This document shows positions 6,132 through 6,723 of a stretch of DNA of 6,723 nucleotides, in pieces. The notes under the pieces were generated by a model. That model was not told where the DNA came from, searched no databases, and worked only from the letters and a program-made list of their open reading frames with translations. Source of the DNA: Chitinophagaceae bacterium (GTDB lineage: Bacteria; Bacteroidota; Bacteroidia; Chitinophagales; Chitinophagaceae); contig CANHUK010000083.1 in NCBI GenBank assembly GCA_947463755.1, positions 1-6,723 on the forward strand. The letters run 5' to 3'. Both the position numbers and the translations under genes were made by a program. Numbering within the stretch: the stretch's first letter is position 1; each line of letters starts with the position of its first letter.

Positions 6132-6723
6132 GTGGAGCATGTCATCGAGGTTAGCCAGTTGTCGAAGCTCTATCGGCTCGGAGAGATCGGGACCGGTACG
6201 CTGAGCAGGGACCTGCACCGCTGGGTGGCCCGCGCCATGGGGAAGGAAGATCCCTTCCTGAAGATCGGCGAATCCAACGATCGGACCCAAAAGGGGTCAG
6301 GAGATGTTGTGTATAGTCTGCGCGATATAGATTTCTCCGTCAGCGCCGGAGACACGGTCGGCGTGATCGGTCGTAATGGGGCCGGCAAGAGTACCTTGCT
6401 GAAGATCCTTTCGCGGGTGACATCCCCTACCACCGGCGAGGTCCGTATCAAGGGTCGAATCGCCTCCTTGCTTGAGGTGGGTACCGGGTTCCACCCCGAA
6501 CTCACCGGCCGGGAGAACATCTATCTGAACGGTGCGATCCTTGGCATGCGCAAGCATGAGATCCGCCGAAAGTTCGACGAGATCGTGGACTTCAGCGGAG
6601 TCGAGCGTTACATTGACACCCCTGTCAAGCGCTACAGCAGCGGCATGTATGTCCGGCTGGCCTTTGCCGTGGCCGCACATCTTGAAAGTGAGATCCTCAT
6701 CGTGGATGAGGTGCTGGCGGTCG
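6132..6723 (+). CDS. wzt: ABC transporter ATPase for polysaccharide export (Wzt-like), 3' end cut off
   Basis: This is the nucleotide-binding partner of the preceding permease, powering glycan export. Only the first 197 codons are present; the frame is still open at the window end. The likely start is the GTG at 6132 (MEHVIEVSQLSKLYRLG), 10 bases after the permease stop. No ATG in this frame lies between the permease stop and the conserved opening, and there is no clear Shine-Dalgarno. Walker A is GRNGAGKST (residues 80-88, bases 6369-6395). The region EVGTGFHPELTGREN follows, as in Wzt/TagH-type ATPases. The ABC signature region is YSSGMYVRL (168-176, bases 6633-6659) and Walker B is ILIVDE (188-193, bases 6693-6710). 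A loop of about 30 residues (DPFLKIGESNDRTQKG and flanks) precedes the SLRDIDFSV strand, as in Bacteroidota members of the family. The missing part should hold the H-loop and any C-terminal glycan-binding domain, which decides whether export is coupled to chain-end recognition. Confidence 0.92.
   Translation, partial: MEHVIEVSQLSKLYRLGEIGTGTLSRDLHRWVARAMGKEDPFLKIGESNDRTQKGSGDVVYSLRDIDFSVSAGDTVGVIGRNGAGKSTLLKILSRVTSPTTGEVRIKGRIASLLEVGTGFHPELTGRENIYLNGAILGMRKHEIRRKFDEIVDFSGVERYIDTPVKRYSSGMYVRLAFAVAAHLESEILIVDEVLAV

Noticed and set aside
5344..6204. 286-codon + strand frame overlapping the permease and ATPase genes
   Set aside because: It is out of frame with two clearly conserved proteins, is rich in Cys, Arg and His, and has no family features. 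Frame shadow.
1..6723. CRISPR array, tRNA or rRNA gene, insertion sequence, toxin-antitoxin or phage module
   Set aside because: No spaced direct repeats, cloverleaf, transposase or terminal inverted repeats were seen. The window is fully explained by a leader and six polysaccharide-locus genes.

Overview
The window looks like the start of a cell-surface polysaccharide (capsule, exopolysaccharide or O-antigen) locus from a member of the Bacteroidota. The placement rests on four things. The locus opens with a NusG-like antiterminator of the UpxY type. The OPX export lipoprotein and the BY-kinase have the usual Bacteroidota layout. Shine-Dalgarno sequences are weak or absent before most genes. 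A TAnnTTTG promoter box (254-261) lies upstream. Base composition is moderately GC-rich, roughly half or slightly more by eye. I cannot name a genus.

Layout, all genes on the + strand. Positions 1-443 have no gene I can support. This stretch holds an imperfect hairpin (197-236) that could end an upstream transcript, a TAnnTTTG box, and two further stem-loops (344-368 and 378-418) in what would be the 5' leader of the operon. Six closely packed genes follow: a UpxY/NusG-family antiterminator (444-968), a Wza-like OPX outer-membrane lipoprotein (965-1810), a Wzc-like co-polymerase/BY-type tyrosine kinase with a Gly-Tyr tail (1820-4237), a WlbA/WbpB-type sugar-nucleotide dehydrogenase (4266-5252), an ABC-2 permease (Wzm-like, 5249-6121) and the N-terminal part of its ATPase (Wzt-like, GTG start at 6132, cut off by the window end). 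Two junctions are ATGA stop/start overlaps (965-968 and 5249-5252). The other gaps are 9, 28 and 10 bases, so this is almost certainly one transcription unit.

How the genes work together (inference from family knowledge): the antiterminator probably keeps RNA polymerase going through a long operon. The dehydrogenase makes a precursor for a diacetamido-uronic acid sugar. The Wzm/Wzt ABC transporter moves the lipid-linked glycan across the inner membrane. The Wzc-like and Wza-like proteins would handle chain-length control and outer-membrane export. A BY-kinase/OPX pair beside an ABC exporter mixes parts of two textbook pathways and is the most interesting architectural point. No glycosyltransferase, polymerase or flippase is visible; they would be expected downstream.

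I saw no evidence for a wholly new biological system. The points most worth a second look are the structured leader ahead of the antiterminator, the BY-kinase/ABC pairing, the tyrosine-rich tail and the lone wlbA-type gene.
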